Below, in pieces: positions 8,621 through 16,933 of a stretch of DNA of 64,000 nucleotides. Position numbers and translations under genes: made by a program. Under the pieces are notes generated by a model. It was not told the DNA's origin, did no database searches, and saw only the letters and a list, made by a program, of their open reading frames with translations. Source of the stretch: Streptomyces griseoruber (lineage in GTDB: Bacteria > Actinomycetota > Actinomycetes > Streptomycetales > Streptomycetaceae); NCBI RefSeq assembly GCF_001514205.1, contig NZ_KQ948769.1, positions 339,747 through 403,746 on the forward strand. The letters run 5' to 3'. Within the stretch, counting starts at the first letter, position 1, and every line of letters starts with the position of its first letter.

Positions 8621-9523
8621 TTAACCCTTCACTCCGGTGAGGGTGACACCTTCGACGAACGCCTTCTGGGCGAAGAAGAACACGAGGATCACGGGAGCCA
8701 TGACCAGCACGGTGGCCGCCATGGTGAGGTTCCAGTCGGTGTGGTGCGCGCCCTTGAAGGACTCCAGGCCGTAGGAGAGGGTCCATGCGCCCGGGTTCTC
8801 CGAGGCGTAGATCTGCGGGCCGAAGTAGTCGTTCCAGGCGTTGAAGAACTGGAAGAGGGCGACGGCGGCGATACCGGGCTTCGCCATCGGCAGGACGATC
8901 TTCAGCAGGGTGCGCAGATCGCCGCAGCCGTCCACCTTTGCCGCGTCCACGTACTCGTTGGGGATGGTCATCAGGAACTGGCGCAGCAGGAAGATCGAGA
9001 ACGCGTCGCCGAACGCCAGCGGGATGATCATCGGCCACAGGGTGCCCGAGAGGTCGAGCTGCTTCGCCCAGAACAGGTACATCGGGATGACGACGACCTG
9101 CGGCGGCAGCATCATCATCGAGATCACCAGCATGAGCGTCAGATTGCGGCCCCGGAAGCGGAACTTGGCCAGCGCGTACGCCACGGGGATCGAGGAGACG
9201 ACGGTGAGGACCGTTCCCAGTCCCGCGTAGATCAGGGTGTTCTTCCACCAGGTGAGGAAGCCCGGGGTGTCGAAGACCCGGCGGTAGTTGGCCCATTCCC
9301 AGGTGTGCGGGATCAGGTCCCGGCTGAGCGCCTGCGAGTCGCTCATCAGGGACGTCAGGAACACGAACACGAAGGGCAGGGTGAAGAAGAGGGCCGCGGC
9401 CACGCCGAGGGAGTGGACCGCGATCCATTCCAGGAGCGCCTTGCGGCGCGCGGTGCGCTCGGCGGGCGTGGCGGGACTCCTCAGTTCCACCGGCCGCTCC
9501 AGTACTTGGGTCATGTCAGTCAC
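8621..9523 (-). CDS. csnG: Carbohydrate ABC transporter inner-membrane permease (MalG type, CsnG-like)
   Basis: A 300-residue permease with about six transmembrane segments. The cytoplasmic EAA loop that contacts the ATPase reads EYVDAAKVDGCGDLRTLLKI, followed by LPMAKPGIAAVALFQFF. The start at 9523 overlaps the upstream permease stop by 8 bases. No ATPase gene is present in the operon. In Streptomyces such sugar importers are energised by the shared ATPase MsiK encoded elsewhere, so this transporter probably depends on MsiK too. It is paired with the MalF-type permease and binding protein to import chito-oligosaccharides. Confidence 0.9.
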   Translation of the reverse strand: MTDMTQVLERPVELRSPATPAERTARRKALLEWIAVHSLGVAAALFFTLPFVFVFLTSLMSDSQALSRDLIPHTWEWANYRRVFDTPGFLTWWKNTLIYAGLGTVLTVVSSIPVAYALAKFRFRGRNLTLMLVISMMMLPPQVVVIPMYLFWAKQLDLSGTLWPMIIPLAFGDAFSIFLLRQFLMTIPNEYVDAAKVDGCGDLRTLLKIVLPMAKPGIAAVALFQFFNAWNDYFGPQIYASENPGAWTLSYGLESFKGAHHTDWNLTMAATVLVMAPVILVFFFAQKAFVEGVTLTGVKG

Positions 9524-10457
9524 CTGCCTGGATGAGACCGCCCCGGCGCCGCATCAACAGGGCGGTGAACGCCATCGACAGGGCGAACAGGACCAGGGCC
9601 ACGACACAGGCGGAGCCGTAGTCGAAGCGCTGGAAGCCGAGGTTGTAGACGAGCTGGGGGAGGGTCAGCGTGGAGTGCTCGGGGTAGCCGGGCTCGAACA
9701 TGGTCCCGGCGCCCTGGATCACCCCGGAGGCGACCTTTCCGGCGACCAGGGGCTGGGTGTAGCACTGCATCGCGGCGATCACGCCGGTGACGACGGCGAA
9801 CATGATGATCGGCGAGATGTTGGGCAGGGTGACGAACCGGAACCGCTGCCAGGCGGACGCGCCGTCCAGTTCGGCCGCCTCGTACTGCTCCTTCGGTACG
9901 TCGAGCAGCGCGGCCATGAAGATGACCATCAGGTCGCCCACGCCCCACAGGAACATCAGCGTGAGGGCCGGCTTGGACCAGTCCGGGTCGTTGAACCAGC
10001 CCGGGGCCGGGATGCCGGTCTTCTCCAGGATGGAGTTGACCGGGCCCGTACCGGGGTTGAGGAGGAAGGCGAAGGCCATGGTGGCCGCCACCGGCGGGGC
10101 CAGGTAGGGCAGGTAGAAGAGGGTGCGGAAGACCCCCGTACCCGTCTTGATCTTCGTGATCAGCATCCCGATGCCGAGGCCGAACAGCACCCGCAGGGTC
10201 ACCATGATCACGACGAGCCAGAGGGTGTTGCGCAGGGCGGGCCAGAAGAACGGGTAGGACTCGAAGACGTACGTCCAGTTCTTCGTTCCGCTCCAGGTCG
10301 GCGGCTTGAAGCCGTCGTAGTGCATGAACGAGAAGTAGACGGTCGAGATCATCGGGTACGCGAAGAAGACCGCGAAGCCGATCAGCCAGGGGGAGAGGAA
10401 GGCGAGGGTGCGAAGCGCCGAGCGCCGGCGCTTCGTCCGCAGCGTGAGGGTGGTCAT
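9516..10457 (-). CDS. csnF: Carbohydrate ABC transporter inner-membrane permease (MalF type, CsnF-like)
   Basis: A 313-residue permease. An Arg/Lys-rich cytoplasmic N-terminus (TKRRRSALRTL) precedes about six membrane segments, and the EAA loop reads EQYEAAELDGASAWQRFRF followed by TLPNISPIIMF. It starts at ATG 10457, only 4 bases after the binding-protein stop, and overlaps the next permease by 8 bases, which indicates coupled translation. It forms the heterodimeric membrane channel with the downstream MalG-type subunit. Confidence 0.9.
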   Translation of the reverse strand: MTTLTLRTKRRRSALRTLAFLSPWLIGFAVFFAYPMISTVYFSFMHYDGFKPPTWSGTKNWTYVFESYPFFWPALRNTLWLVVIMVTLRVLFGLGIGMLITKIKTGTGVFRTLFYLPYLAPPVAATMAFAFLLNPGTGPVNSILEKTGIPAPGWFNDPDWSKPALTLMFLWGVGDLMVIFMAALLDVPKEQYEAAELDGASAWQRFRFVTLPNISPIIMFAVVTGVIAAMQCYTQPLVAGKVASGVIQGAGTMFEPGYPEHSTLTLPQLVYNLGFQRFDYGSACVVALVLFALSMAFTALLMRRRGGLIQAGD

Positions 10458-10461
10458 CCGA

Positions 10462-11811
10462 CTACTTCGCCTGCGCGATGTCCGTGTCGATCTGCGCGGC
10501 GGCCTTCTTCAGGCCCGCCGACAGGTCGGTGAGCCTGCCGCTCTCGTAGTCGTAGCCGAGCTGCTGGAGGGTGGTGAGGTAGACGCCGCCGTTGACCGAG
10601 GCCGGGGAGGTGGTCGAGTTCGGGTTCGCGGCGATGTCCAGGAACGTCTTGAAGCGCGGGTCGTACGTCAGCTTCGGCGACTTCAGCGCGTCCAGCGTCG
10701 AGGGCACGTTGTGGATGGCGTTGGAGAAGCCCACCACCGCGTCGGTGTCGGTGGTGACGTACTTGACGAACTCCCAGGCCGCGTTCTGCTTCTTGCTGGT
10801 GGCGGCGATACCGGCGATGGTGCCGGTGATGTAGCCCTTGCCGTACTGGTCCGCCTGGTCGTCGGCGACGGGCAGCGGGGCCACCCCGATCTCGAAGTCC
10901 GGCTTGGTGGCGAGCGCCATGCCGAGGCGCCACTCGCCGTCCAGCTGCATGGCCACCTGGCCGGTCTGGAAGGGGTGCTTGGGGCCCCACTCGTCACCGA
11001 GGCCGGAGCGGAACTTCTCCAGCTTCGTGAAGCCGCCGAGGTCGTCGACGAGCTTCTTCTGGAGTTCGAGGGCGTCGGTGACGGCCGGGTCGGTCGCGAC
11101 CGTCGACTTGCCGGACTTGTCGAAGTAGGTCGGCGAGAACTGGCCCATGTAGTGCTCGGTCGTGGTCTCCCAGCCGTGGTAGTCCGGCATGAAGCCGAGC
11201 TGCTTGTACGTGTCGCCCTGGGGGATCGTCAGTTTCTTGGCGTCGGCCTCGAACTCGGACCAGGTCTTGGGCGGGCTGCTGATGCCGGCCTTCTCGAAGG
11301 CGGTCTTGTTGTAGTAGAGGCCGTAGGCGTCACCCAGCAGCGGTACCGCGCAGCGGTCGAGCTGGTACTGGGTGTACTCGTTCATCGCCTTGGGGAAGGT
11401 CGTGTTCGGGTCGATGCCCGACTTCTTGAAGAACGGGTTGAGGTCGATCAGCGCGCCGGAGGAGCAGAACTTTCCGACGTTGTTGGTGGTGAACGACGAG
11501 ATCACGTCGGGCGCCTTGCTGCCGCCCGCGCGCAGGGCCTGGTTGATCTTGTCGTCGGTCATGTTGCCGACGACGTTCACATGGATGTTGGGGTGCGCCT
11601 TCTCGAAGCCGGCGACCAGCGCCTTCACGGCCTTGACCTCGTTCGGCGCGCTCCAGGCGTGCCAGAAGGTGATGGTCTGCTCCTTGGACGCGTCGTCGCT
11701 CGCGCCGGAGGCGGCTTGGCCGGTACAGGCGGTGGTGCTGAGGAGCAGGGCGGTCGAGGCGGTCAGGGCAAAAGCCGCTTTACGGACTACTTCGGGCATG
11801 CGTGCAGACAT
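10462..11811 (-). CDS. csnE: Sugar-binding lipoprotein of the csn importer (CsnE-like)
   Basis: A 449-residue family 1 extracellular solute-binding protein. The signal peptide ends in LLLSTTAC, so Cys29 is the likely lipidation site and the protein is tethered outside the membrane. The mature part begins with ITFWHAWSAPNEVKAVKALV, typical of oligosaccharide-binding proteins. ATG 11811 has GGGAGG 8 bases upstream. It is the first transport gene after csnR, with a 91-base purine-rich gap. It delivers sugar to the two permeases; by synteny with S. coelicolor the ligand is probably a glucosamine oligosaccharide from chitosan. Confidence 0.88.
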   Translation of the reverse strand: MSARMPEVVRKAAFALTASTALLLSTTACTGQAASGASDDASKEQTITFWHAWSAPNEVKAVKALVAGFEKAHPNIHVNVVGNMTDDKINQALRAGGSKAPDVISSFTTNNVGKFCSSGALIDLNPFFKKSGIDPNTTFPKAMNEYTQYQLDRCAVPLLGDAYGLYYNKTAFEKAGISSPPKTWSEFEADAKKLTIPQGDTYKQLGFMPDYHGWETTTEHYMGQFSPTYFDKSGKSTVATDPAVTDALELQKKLVDDLGGFTKLEKFRSGLGDEWGPKHPFQTGQVAMQLDGEWRLGMALATKPDFEIGVAPLPVADDQADQYGKGYITGTIAGIAATSKKQNAAWEFVKYVTTDTDAVVGFSNAIHNVPSTLDALKSPKLTYDPRFKTFLDIAANPNSTTSPASVNGGVYLTTLQQLGYDYESGRLTDLSAGLKKAAAQIDTDIAQAK

Positions 11812-11902
11812 GACGGGGCCTCCCGGGGCAGGGCGGGGTGAGGTGAGGTGATCTGCGAAGAGGGGTGGCGGAAAGGAGAGGGGTGGTGGAAAGGGGGAGC
11901 GT

Positions 11903-13114
11903 CTAGCGCGAGGTGTCGAAGACCTCGTCGCGGGTGGCCGCCAGCGCGCTCTCCAGCGCGCCGCGCAGCACGGGCCGTTCGGTGACGTCGCCCAGGACCA
12001 GCTGGGGCCGGGACGCGGCCAGTTCCTCCAGTTCGGCCTGGACGAGGGCGCGCAGCACCTCGCCGCCGGCGGTCAGGGAGGCGCCGCTGAGGACGACGAG
12101 TTCGGGGTCGAGGACGGAGACGAGCGAGGCGAGACCGGTCGCGAGCCGGGTCGCGTACGTCTGGAGCAGCAGCCGGTTCAGGACGGTGTCCTCGGCTGCG
12201 GCGCGTTGCAGGAGTGCGGCGGCGACCTCGGCGTACGGGCCGTCGGGGATGCCGGTCATGCCGAGTTCGCGGGCGAGCCGGGGGATGGCCTGGGAGCCGG
12301 CCAGTTCCTGGTAGCCGCCGCTGTTGGCCTTGGTGACGTGCCGGACCAGGGGTGCTCCCGGAACCGGCAGGAAACCCACCTCCCCCGCGCCGCCGGTCCA
12401 GCCGCGGTGCAGCCGGCCGCCGAGGACGAGGGCGGCGCCGAGTCCGCCCTCGTTCCAGACGAGGACGAAGTCCTCGTGTCCGCGGGCCGCGCCGAGGCGT
12501 TGTTCGGCGACGGCGACGAGGTTGACGTCGTTCTCGTACTCGACCGGCATCGGCAGGGCTGCGGCGAGTTCGTCGAGCAGCGTCGGCGCGTGCCAGCCGG
12601 GGAGGTGGGAGGCGTAGCGCAGCCGGCCGGTGGTGGGGTCGAAGGCGCCGGGGGTGGCGACGACGAGCCGCCGTACGTCGTCCCGGGTCAGCGCCGCGGC
12701 CTTCACGGCGCCGTCGAGGGCTTCGGTGACCTGCCGTACGACGGTCCCGGCGGCCCTTCTGCCGGGGGTGGGCACCTCGTACGTGCCCACGGTCCGGCCG
12801 GTGACGTCGGCGATCGCGGCGAGGACGCGCTCGGGGGTGACGTCCAGGCCGGCCGCGTAGGCGGCGGCCGGGTTGACCTCGTAGAGCTGGGCGTTGGGGC
12901 CGGGTCGTCCCTCGGTGGTGCCGGTGGCGAGGACCAGGCCCGCCGCCTCCAGGCGGGCGAGCAGCTGGGAGGCGGTCGGCTTGGACAGGCCGGTGAGCTT
13001 GCCGATGCGGGTGCGGGACAGGGGGCCGTGCGCCAGGAGGAGGTCGAGGGCGGCGCGGTCGTTCATGGCGCGCAGGACGCGCGGGGTGCCCGGCGTACCG
13101 GCGGTTCCTGCCAT
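11903..13114 (-). CDS. csnR: ROK-family transcriptional repressor of the chitosan-oligosaccharide operon (CsnR-like)
   Basis: A 403-residue ROK protein: an N-terminal winged helix-turn-helix (LSRTRIGKLTGLSKPTASQL, about residues 32-51) followed by a sugar-kinase-like sensor domain. The sensor contains the motifs GAARGHEDFVLVWNEGGLG and VLDPELVVLSG. The usual ROK zinc Cys cluster is not evident. I chose ATG 13114. A GTG at 13186 would give 24 more residues, but it lies 5 bases from the operator and would need initiation inside the promoter. The gene is followed by csnE-like, csnF, csnG, csnH and csnK. The AGGAAAGTTTCCT operator upstream matches the CsnR box known from chitosanase promoters, so the gene probably represses itself and the whole operon until chitosan oligomers bind. 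Confidence 0.87.
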   Translation of the reverse strand: MAGTAGTPGTPRVLRAMNDRAALDLLLAHGPLSRTRIGKLTGLSKPTASQLLARLEAAGLVLATGTTEGRPGPNAQLYEVNPAAAYAAGLDVTPERVLAAIADVTGRTVGTYEVPTPGRRAAGTVVRQVTEALDGAVKAAALTRDDVRRLVVATPGAFDPTTGRLRYASHLPGWHAPTLLDELAAALPMPVEYENDVNLVAVAEQRLGAARGHEDFVLVWNEGGLGAALVLGGRLHRGWTGGAGEVGFLPVPGAPLVRHVTKANSGGYQELAGSQAIPRLARELGMTGIPDGPYAEVAAALLQRAAAEDTVLNRLLLQTYATRLATGLASLVSVLDPELVVLSGASLTAGGEVLRALVQAELEELAASRPQLVLGDVTERPVLRGALESALAATRDEVFDTSR

Positions 13115-13190
13115 GGGGATCGACACCTGCCTTTCTGGACTGCCCAGCTTTTCAGTGACGCGGGAGACAAGTCCACTTCCGGTCACTGTT

Positions 13191-13203
13191 AGGAAAGTTT
13201 CCT
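13191..13203. promoter_or_regulatory. CsnR operator palindrome upstream of the csn operon
   Basis: AGGAAAGTTTCCT is a perfect inverted repeat around a central base, 77 bases upstream of the csnR start. Established work on Streptomyces chitosanase genes describes this same box as the CsnR target. I found no second copy in the window, so one site probably controls all six genes. Confidence 0.82.
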
Positions 13204-13260
13204 ATCGATGGAAGGGAAGGTAAGCCCGGTATGAAGCGGGCGTCAAGGCAAGAAAACGGA

Positions 13261-13302
13261 AACCGCCCCCGAGGCAACGCAGTCGTTACCTCGGGGGCGG
13301 TT
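13261..13302 (-). terminator. Strong hairpin terminator after the secreted-protein gene
   Basis: Arms 13261-13274 (AACCGCCCCCGAGG) and 13289-13302 pair perfectly over 14 bases with a 14-base loop. It lies 15 bases past the stop of the 13318 gene on the minus strand and shields the csn promoter from readthrough. Confidence 0.88.
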
Positions 13303-13317
13303 CGGGTACCGCTGTGC

Positions 13318-14151
13318 CTACTTCACGTCGACGTAGTCGGCGGCGGCCGTCTTGGCCGCCGTGGTGGCCGTACCGGCGAAGGTGAAGCGGTAGTAACCGT
13401 CCTTGCCGGCCTTCACGGTGGTGGACAGGGCGCCACCGGTGCCGGAGGTGATCGTCTTGACGGTGCTGTAGGAGCCGGCGCCCTTGGCCTTGAACTGAAG
13501 GGTCACCTTCTGGCCCTTGTAGCCGGTGTAGGTGCCGTCCTCCCAGTTCGCGCGGGTCAGCTTGCCCTTGACGGTGAGCGTCCTGCCCTTCTTGACGGGT
13601 TCGGGCGTGGCGTTGACGGTGAGCTTCGCGGCGCGCTGGATCTTCGCGGTCGCCGAGTCGGCCCACATGTCGTAGCCGAACTCGAAGCTGATGTGGCCGT
13701 CGGAGTCGTCGAGGTCCGTGGCGCCGTGGCCGTAGAAGCCCGCGGCCTTCCAGGTGCCGGCGTCGGCGGCCTCGTAGAGGCTGTCCCACGGGTCGATGAC
13801 CAGGGTCTCGGTGCAGGACGCGGTCACCGTGGTGGCGGTGGTGGCGGTCGTGGTGCAGGCCGGCGCGCTGTCCGGCTCGATCGAGTTGTCCTGCTCGGCG
13901 AGGGAGCCGCGGTAGAGCAGGACGCCCGCGAAGTTGTTCTTGTAGTCGATCGTCAGGTCCGCCGGACGGGTCAGCGTGTAGGTGACCGGCACCTTCACCT
14001 TGGCGGTGGTGCCGACGACGATCTTCTTCCCGTTGTTGACCTTCACACCGGCGAACGTCAGCGCCGGCGAGTCCGCCTGCGCGGCCGGTGCGGCCAGAAC
14101 CCCCAGAGCCAGGGCACCGGTGAGAGCGGTGCCTATGGCGAGCTTCCTCAT
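13318..14151 (-). CDS. Secreted protein of unknown function
   Basis: A 277-residue exported protein. A classical signal peptide (MRKLAIGTALTGALALGVLA, cleavage near APAAQA-DS) is followed by a beta-rich Thr/Lys/Ala-rich region. The C-terminal 90 residues (around KGRTLTVKGKLTRANWEDGTY and YKGQKVTLQFKAKGAGSYS) look like an Ig-like or bacterial repeat domain found in many Streptomyces surface proteins. ATG 14151 has GTGGGGATAC directly upstream as ribosome site; an ATG 12 bases earlier lacks one. Four Cys residues could form disulfides. I recognise no catalytic motif. It is monocistronic, ending at a strong terminator. Confidence 0.85.
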   Translation of the reverse strand: MRKLAIGTALTGALALGVLAAPAAQADSPALTFAGVKVNNGKKIVVGTTAKVKVPVTYTLTRPADLTIDYKNNFAGVLLYRGSLAEQDNSIEPDSAPACTTTATTATTVTASCTETLVIDPWDSLYEAADAGTWKAAGFYGHGATDLDDSDGHISFEFGYDMWADSATAKIQRAAKLTVNATPEPVKKGRTLTVKGKLTRANWEDGTYTGYKGQKVTLQFKAKGAGSYSTVKTITSGTGGALSTTVKAGKDGYYRFTFAGTATTAAKTAAADYVDVK

Positions 14152-14318
14152 GTATCCCCACATTCGAGCGGGCCCCTGGGCGTTGCGCTCCAGAACAAGG
14201 GCCCGGTATCAGGGTGACGATATGGGGTGGTGTGGTGCGGGGGAAGGGTGGGGCCCCTGTGAAGATCATGAGCATCCGCGCCGGCTGTCGGCCGCCCGGC
14301 TCCTCACCGCGGTGCCCC

Positions 14319-15422
14319 CTACTTGGGAGAAGGTGTCACCGCCCGCTGCGGCGTGATCGGTGACGCCGCCGCCACCTGCGGGGAGTCCGCGTTGGAGAAG
14401 GCCGACGGGGCCGCGACGACCGCCGTCGGGTCGGTGGGCTCGGTCTCGGCGGGGGCGGTCGCGCCGCCGACGATCCGGATGTCCGCCGCGTCGAACGCGC
14501 GCTTGATGCGCCAGCGCAGCTCGCGCTCCACCGTCAGGGCCTTGCCCGGCATGGTCTTCGCCGAGACCCGGACCACCATCGAGTCCAGCAGCACGCTGTC
14601 CAGGCCCAGCACCTCGATCGGGCTCCACAGCAGCTCGTTCCAGGGCTCTTCCTTGCTCATCTTCTCGGCGACCTCGTCCAGCGTGGCCTTCACCCGGTCC
14701 AGGTCCTCGGACGCCTTGACGGTGACGTCGACACCGGCCGTCGCCCAGCCCTGGGAGAGGTTGCCGATCCGCTTGACCTCGCCGTTGCGGACGTACCAGA
14801 TCTCGCCGTTGTCGCCGCGCAGCTTGGTCACCCGCAGACCGACCTCGATGACCTCGCCGGTGGCGACGCCCGCGTCGATCTGGTCGCCGACACCGTACTG
14901 GTCCTCCAGGATCATGAAGACGCCGGAGAGGAAGTCCGTGACCAGGTTGCGCGCGCCGAAACCGATCGCCACGCCCGCGACACCGGCCGAGGCCAGCAGC
15001 GGGGCGAGATTGATCTCGAAGGCGGACAGCGCCATCAGCGCCGCCGTGCCGAGGATCACGAAGCTCGCCACCGAGCGCAGCACCGAGCCGATCGCCTGCG
15101 AGCGCTGCCGGCGCCGCTCGGCGTTGACCAGCAGACCGCCCAGCGTGGAGCCCTCGGGCGACTCGACCGTGCGGTTCATCCGGTCGATGAGCTTGGTGAT
15201 CGCCCGCAGCACGAACTTTCTGAGCACCGCCGCGATCACGACGATCAGCAGCACGCGCAGACCGATCGCGAGCCACGTCGACCAGTTCTGCTCGACCCAG
15301 CTGGCCGCGTTCGTCGCGCTCTCCTGGGCGTCCTGGAGCGACGGGACCGTCACGGTCGGCGACTCCGAGGGGGTCGGCGAGGGCGAGGAGCCGGCGGCCA
15401 GTAGGGCGGCGGGCAAGGACAC
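14319..15422 (-). CDS. MscS-family mechanosensitive ion channel
   Basis: A 367-residue small-conductance mechanosensitive channel that releases solutes on osmotic downshock. An extracytoplasmic N-terminus rich in Ser and Pro precedes membrane segments near 48-68 and 115-155. The pore-lining helix and beta domain follow with PLLASAGVAGVAIGFGARNL, DFLSGVFMILEDQYGVGD and LRVTKLRGDNGEIWYVRNGE. All are MscS hallmarks. The start is GTG 15422 with GGAGG 10 bases upstream. The C-terminal 50 residues are Ala/Pro/Thr-rich and probably disordered. It is monocistronic. Confidence 0.93.
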   Translation of the reverse strand: MSLPAALLAAGSSPSPTPSESPTVTVPSLQDAQESATNAASWVEQNWSTWLAIGLRVLLIVVIAAVLRKFVLRAITKLIDRMNRTVESPEGSTLGGLLVNAERRRQRSQAIGSVLRSVASFVILGTAALMALSAFEINLAPLLASAGVAGVAIGFGARNLVTDFLSGVFMILEDQYGVGDQIDAGVATGEVIEVGLRVTKLRGDNGEIWYVRNGEVKRIGNLSQGWATAGVDVTVKASEDLDRVKATLDEVAEKMSKEEPWNELLWSPIEVLGLDSVLLDSMVVRVSAKTMPGKALTVERELRWRIKRAFDAADIRIVGGATAPAETEPTDPTAVVAAPSAFSNADSPQVAAASPITPQRAVTPSPK

Positions 15423-15745
15423 GGCAGGTACCTCCAGGTGCAGCGGTCCGCCTCCGGTGCGATGGTCAGGGTCGTCAAGGTCGTCGAGGTCACGAAAGGG
15501 TCACCGGACGGGCAGAACCACCACACTAACGGGGCACTGTGTGTGGGTCCGTCCGATGCGGCAAGGAGAGACCGTCCTCACGTGCGCTTGAACAGGCCGT
15601 GATCCGGGGGATGTATCCGGGTGTGGTCGAAAACACTCCCAGCCCGTTACCGGGACATGGTGGCGCGTCCGCCGGGCCAGAGGAGAGACTGACTGCAGAT
15701 CGTCCCGGCGCGAGCCACGCGCCGCCGACGCCCAAGGAGGCATCC

Positions 15746-16282
15746 GTGCCGCATGTCCTGGTCCTCAACGCGTCGTACGAGCCGCTCGGCGTCGTACCGC
15801 TCCGCCGCGCGCTCGTCCTCGTCCTGGAGAACAAGGCGATCTCCCTGGAAGAGTCAGGCGCCTTCATGCACAGCACGACCGTCACAGTCCCCGCACCCAG
15901 CGTGGTCCGGCTCAAGCGATTCGTCCGGGTTCCCTATCGGGGGCCCGTTCCTCTCACCCGTCGGGCGCTCTTCGCCCGGGACGGGGGCCGGTGCATGTAC
16001 TGCGGTGGCGTCGCAACCAGCGTCGACCACGTCGTCCCGCGCAGCCGCGGGGGCAAGCACGTGTGGGACAACGTCGTGGCGTCCTGCCGTCGCTGCAACC
16101 ACGTCAAGGCCGACCGTCATCTCGTCGAGATCGGCTGGCGGTTGCGCCACAAACCCGCTCCGCCCACCGGCCTCGCCTGGCGCATCATCGGCACGGGCCA
16201 CAGGGACCCGCGCTGGCTGCCCTACTTGCAGCCGTACGGCGCGGACGACGCCTTGGCCCGGATCGACGGCATCTCCGCCTGA
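15746..16282 (+). CDS. HNH endonuclease family protein
   Basis: A 178-residue protein with an HNH nuclease domain. It contains CMYCGG, then SVDHVVPRSRGGKHVWDNVV with the HNH core, then ASCRRCNHVKADR, so two CxxC pairs bind structural zinc. The N-terminus (HVLVLNASYEPLGVVPLRRA) is the usual lead-in of actinobacterial HNH proteins of this type. The start is GTG 15746, with AAGGAGG 5 bases upstream. The longer upstream frame has no ribosome site. The physiological substrate of this widespread chromosomal group is unknown; nicking or repair activity is possible. Confidence 0.92.
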   Translation: MPHVLVLNASYEPLGVVPLRRALVLVLENKAISLEESGAFMHSTTVTVPAPSVVRLKRFVRVPYRGPVPLTRRALFARDGGRCMYCGGVATSVDHVVPRSRGGKHVWDNVVASCRRCNHVKADRHLVEIGWRLRHKPAPPTGLAWRIIGTGHRDPRWLPYLQPYGADDALARIDGISA

Positions 16283-16300
16283 CGATCCGGGCTTCTTCAT

Positions 16301-16340
16301 GCCCCGTGGCACCGGCGCCCGCCCGGCTCAGCCACGGGGC
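16301..16340. terminator. Bidirectional terminator between convergent genes
   Basis: Arms 16301-16310 (GCCCCGTGGC) and 16331-16340 pair perfectly with a 20-base loop. It sits between the HNH gene and the converging membrane-protein gene, and the right arm overlaps the latter's 3' end. Confidence 0.6.
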
Positions 16341-16933
16341 CCTTCGGGGCGCGCTCCTCGTACGGCGTACAGGGCCGTGCCCAGCGCGAACGCGCCCCCC
16401 GCCGCCACCCAGGACGCCGGCACGTCCCCCGGCTGCGCCGGCCAGCCCCACAGGGCGACCGCCCGCCCGTGCACCCCGTCCGACGCCAGGCACACCGCGC
16501 CCACCCAGCCTCCCGCCGGCAGCCAGCTCAGCCGGGCGCCCACCAGGACGGCCGAGGCCGCGACCAGGCCCGTACAGCCCAGCAGATTGCGCAGTACGGC
16601 CGGCCCGTCCCCGAGCACCGCGAGCGGCAGCAGGACCGCCGCGAGCGCCGTCGGACCGAGCAGCAGGCCCAGCCGGCGCGGCCACCAGGGGCGTACGGCC
16701 GTACGGTCCAGTTCCTCCGTGGCGGAGCGCAGGCCCGCCCCGGTCACCGCCGCCGCCAGCAGCGGGGCCAGCGCCACGACCGGCAGCAGCCGGCCCGGAT
16801 CCGCTCCGGAGCCCGTCCGGGCCGCCGCCCCCAGGGCGAGGACGGCGGTCCCGGCGAGCGCCGTGAGCGTGCCGGGGACGGCCCGGGAGCGGGCGTACAG
16901 CAGGAGGCCGACGGCCGGCCGCGGCGCGCTCAC
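16328..16933 (-). CDS. Small polytopic membrane protein, second membrane subunit of the ECF-linked ABC system
   Basis: A 201-residue protein with about six hydrophobic segments (for example TLTALAGTAVLALGAAA, LLPVVALAPLLAAAVTGAG, LGLLLGPTALAAVLLPLAV and ASWVAAGGAFALGTALYAV) and no recognisable motif. The start is GTG 16933 in a GTGA overlap with the upstream permease stop. It is the fifth and last gene in a sigma, anti-sigma, ATPase, permease operon. It is probably a membrane component of that ABC exporter or a sensor for it. Function is inferred from the operon only. Confidence 0.8.
   Translation of the reverse strand: MSAPRPAVGLLLYARSRAVPGTLTALAGTAVLALGAAARTGSGADPGRLLPVVALAPLLAAAVTGAGLRSATEELDRTAVRPWWPRRLGLLLGPTALAAVLLPLAVLGDGPAVLRNLLGCTGLVAASAVLVGARLSWLPAGGWVGAVCLASDGVHGRAVALWGWPAQPGDVPASWVAAGGAFALGTALYAVRGARPEGPRG

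Noticed and set aside
13115..13186. 24-codon N-terminal extension of CsnR from GTG 13186
   Set aside because: The start would be 5 bases from the operator with no ribosome site; kept only as a low-interest alternative.
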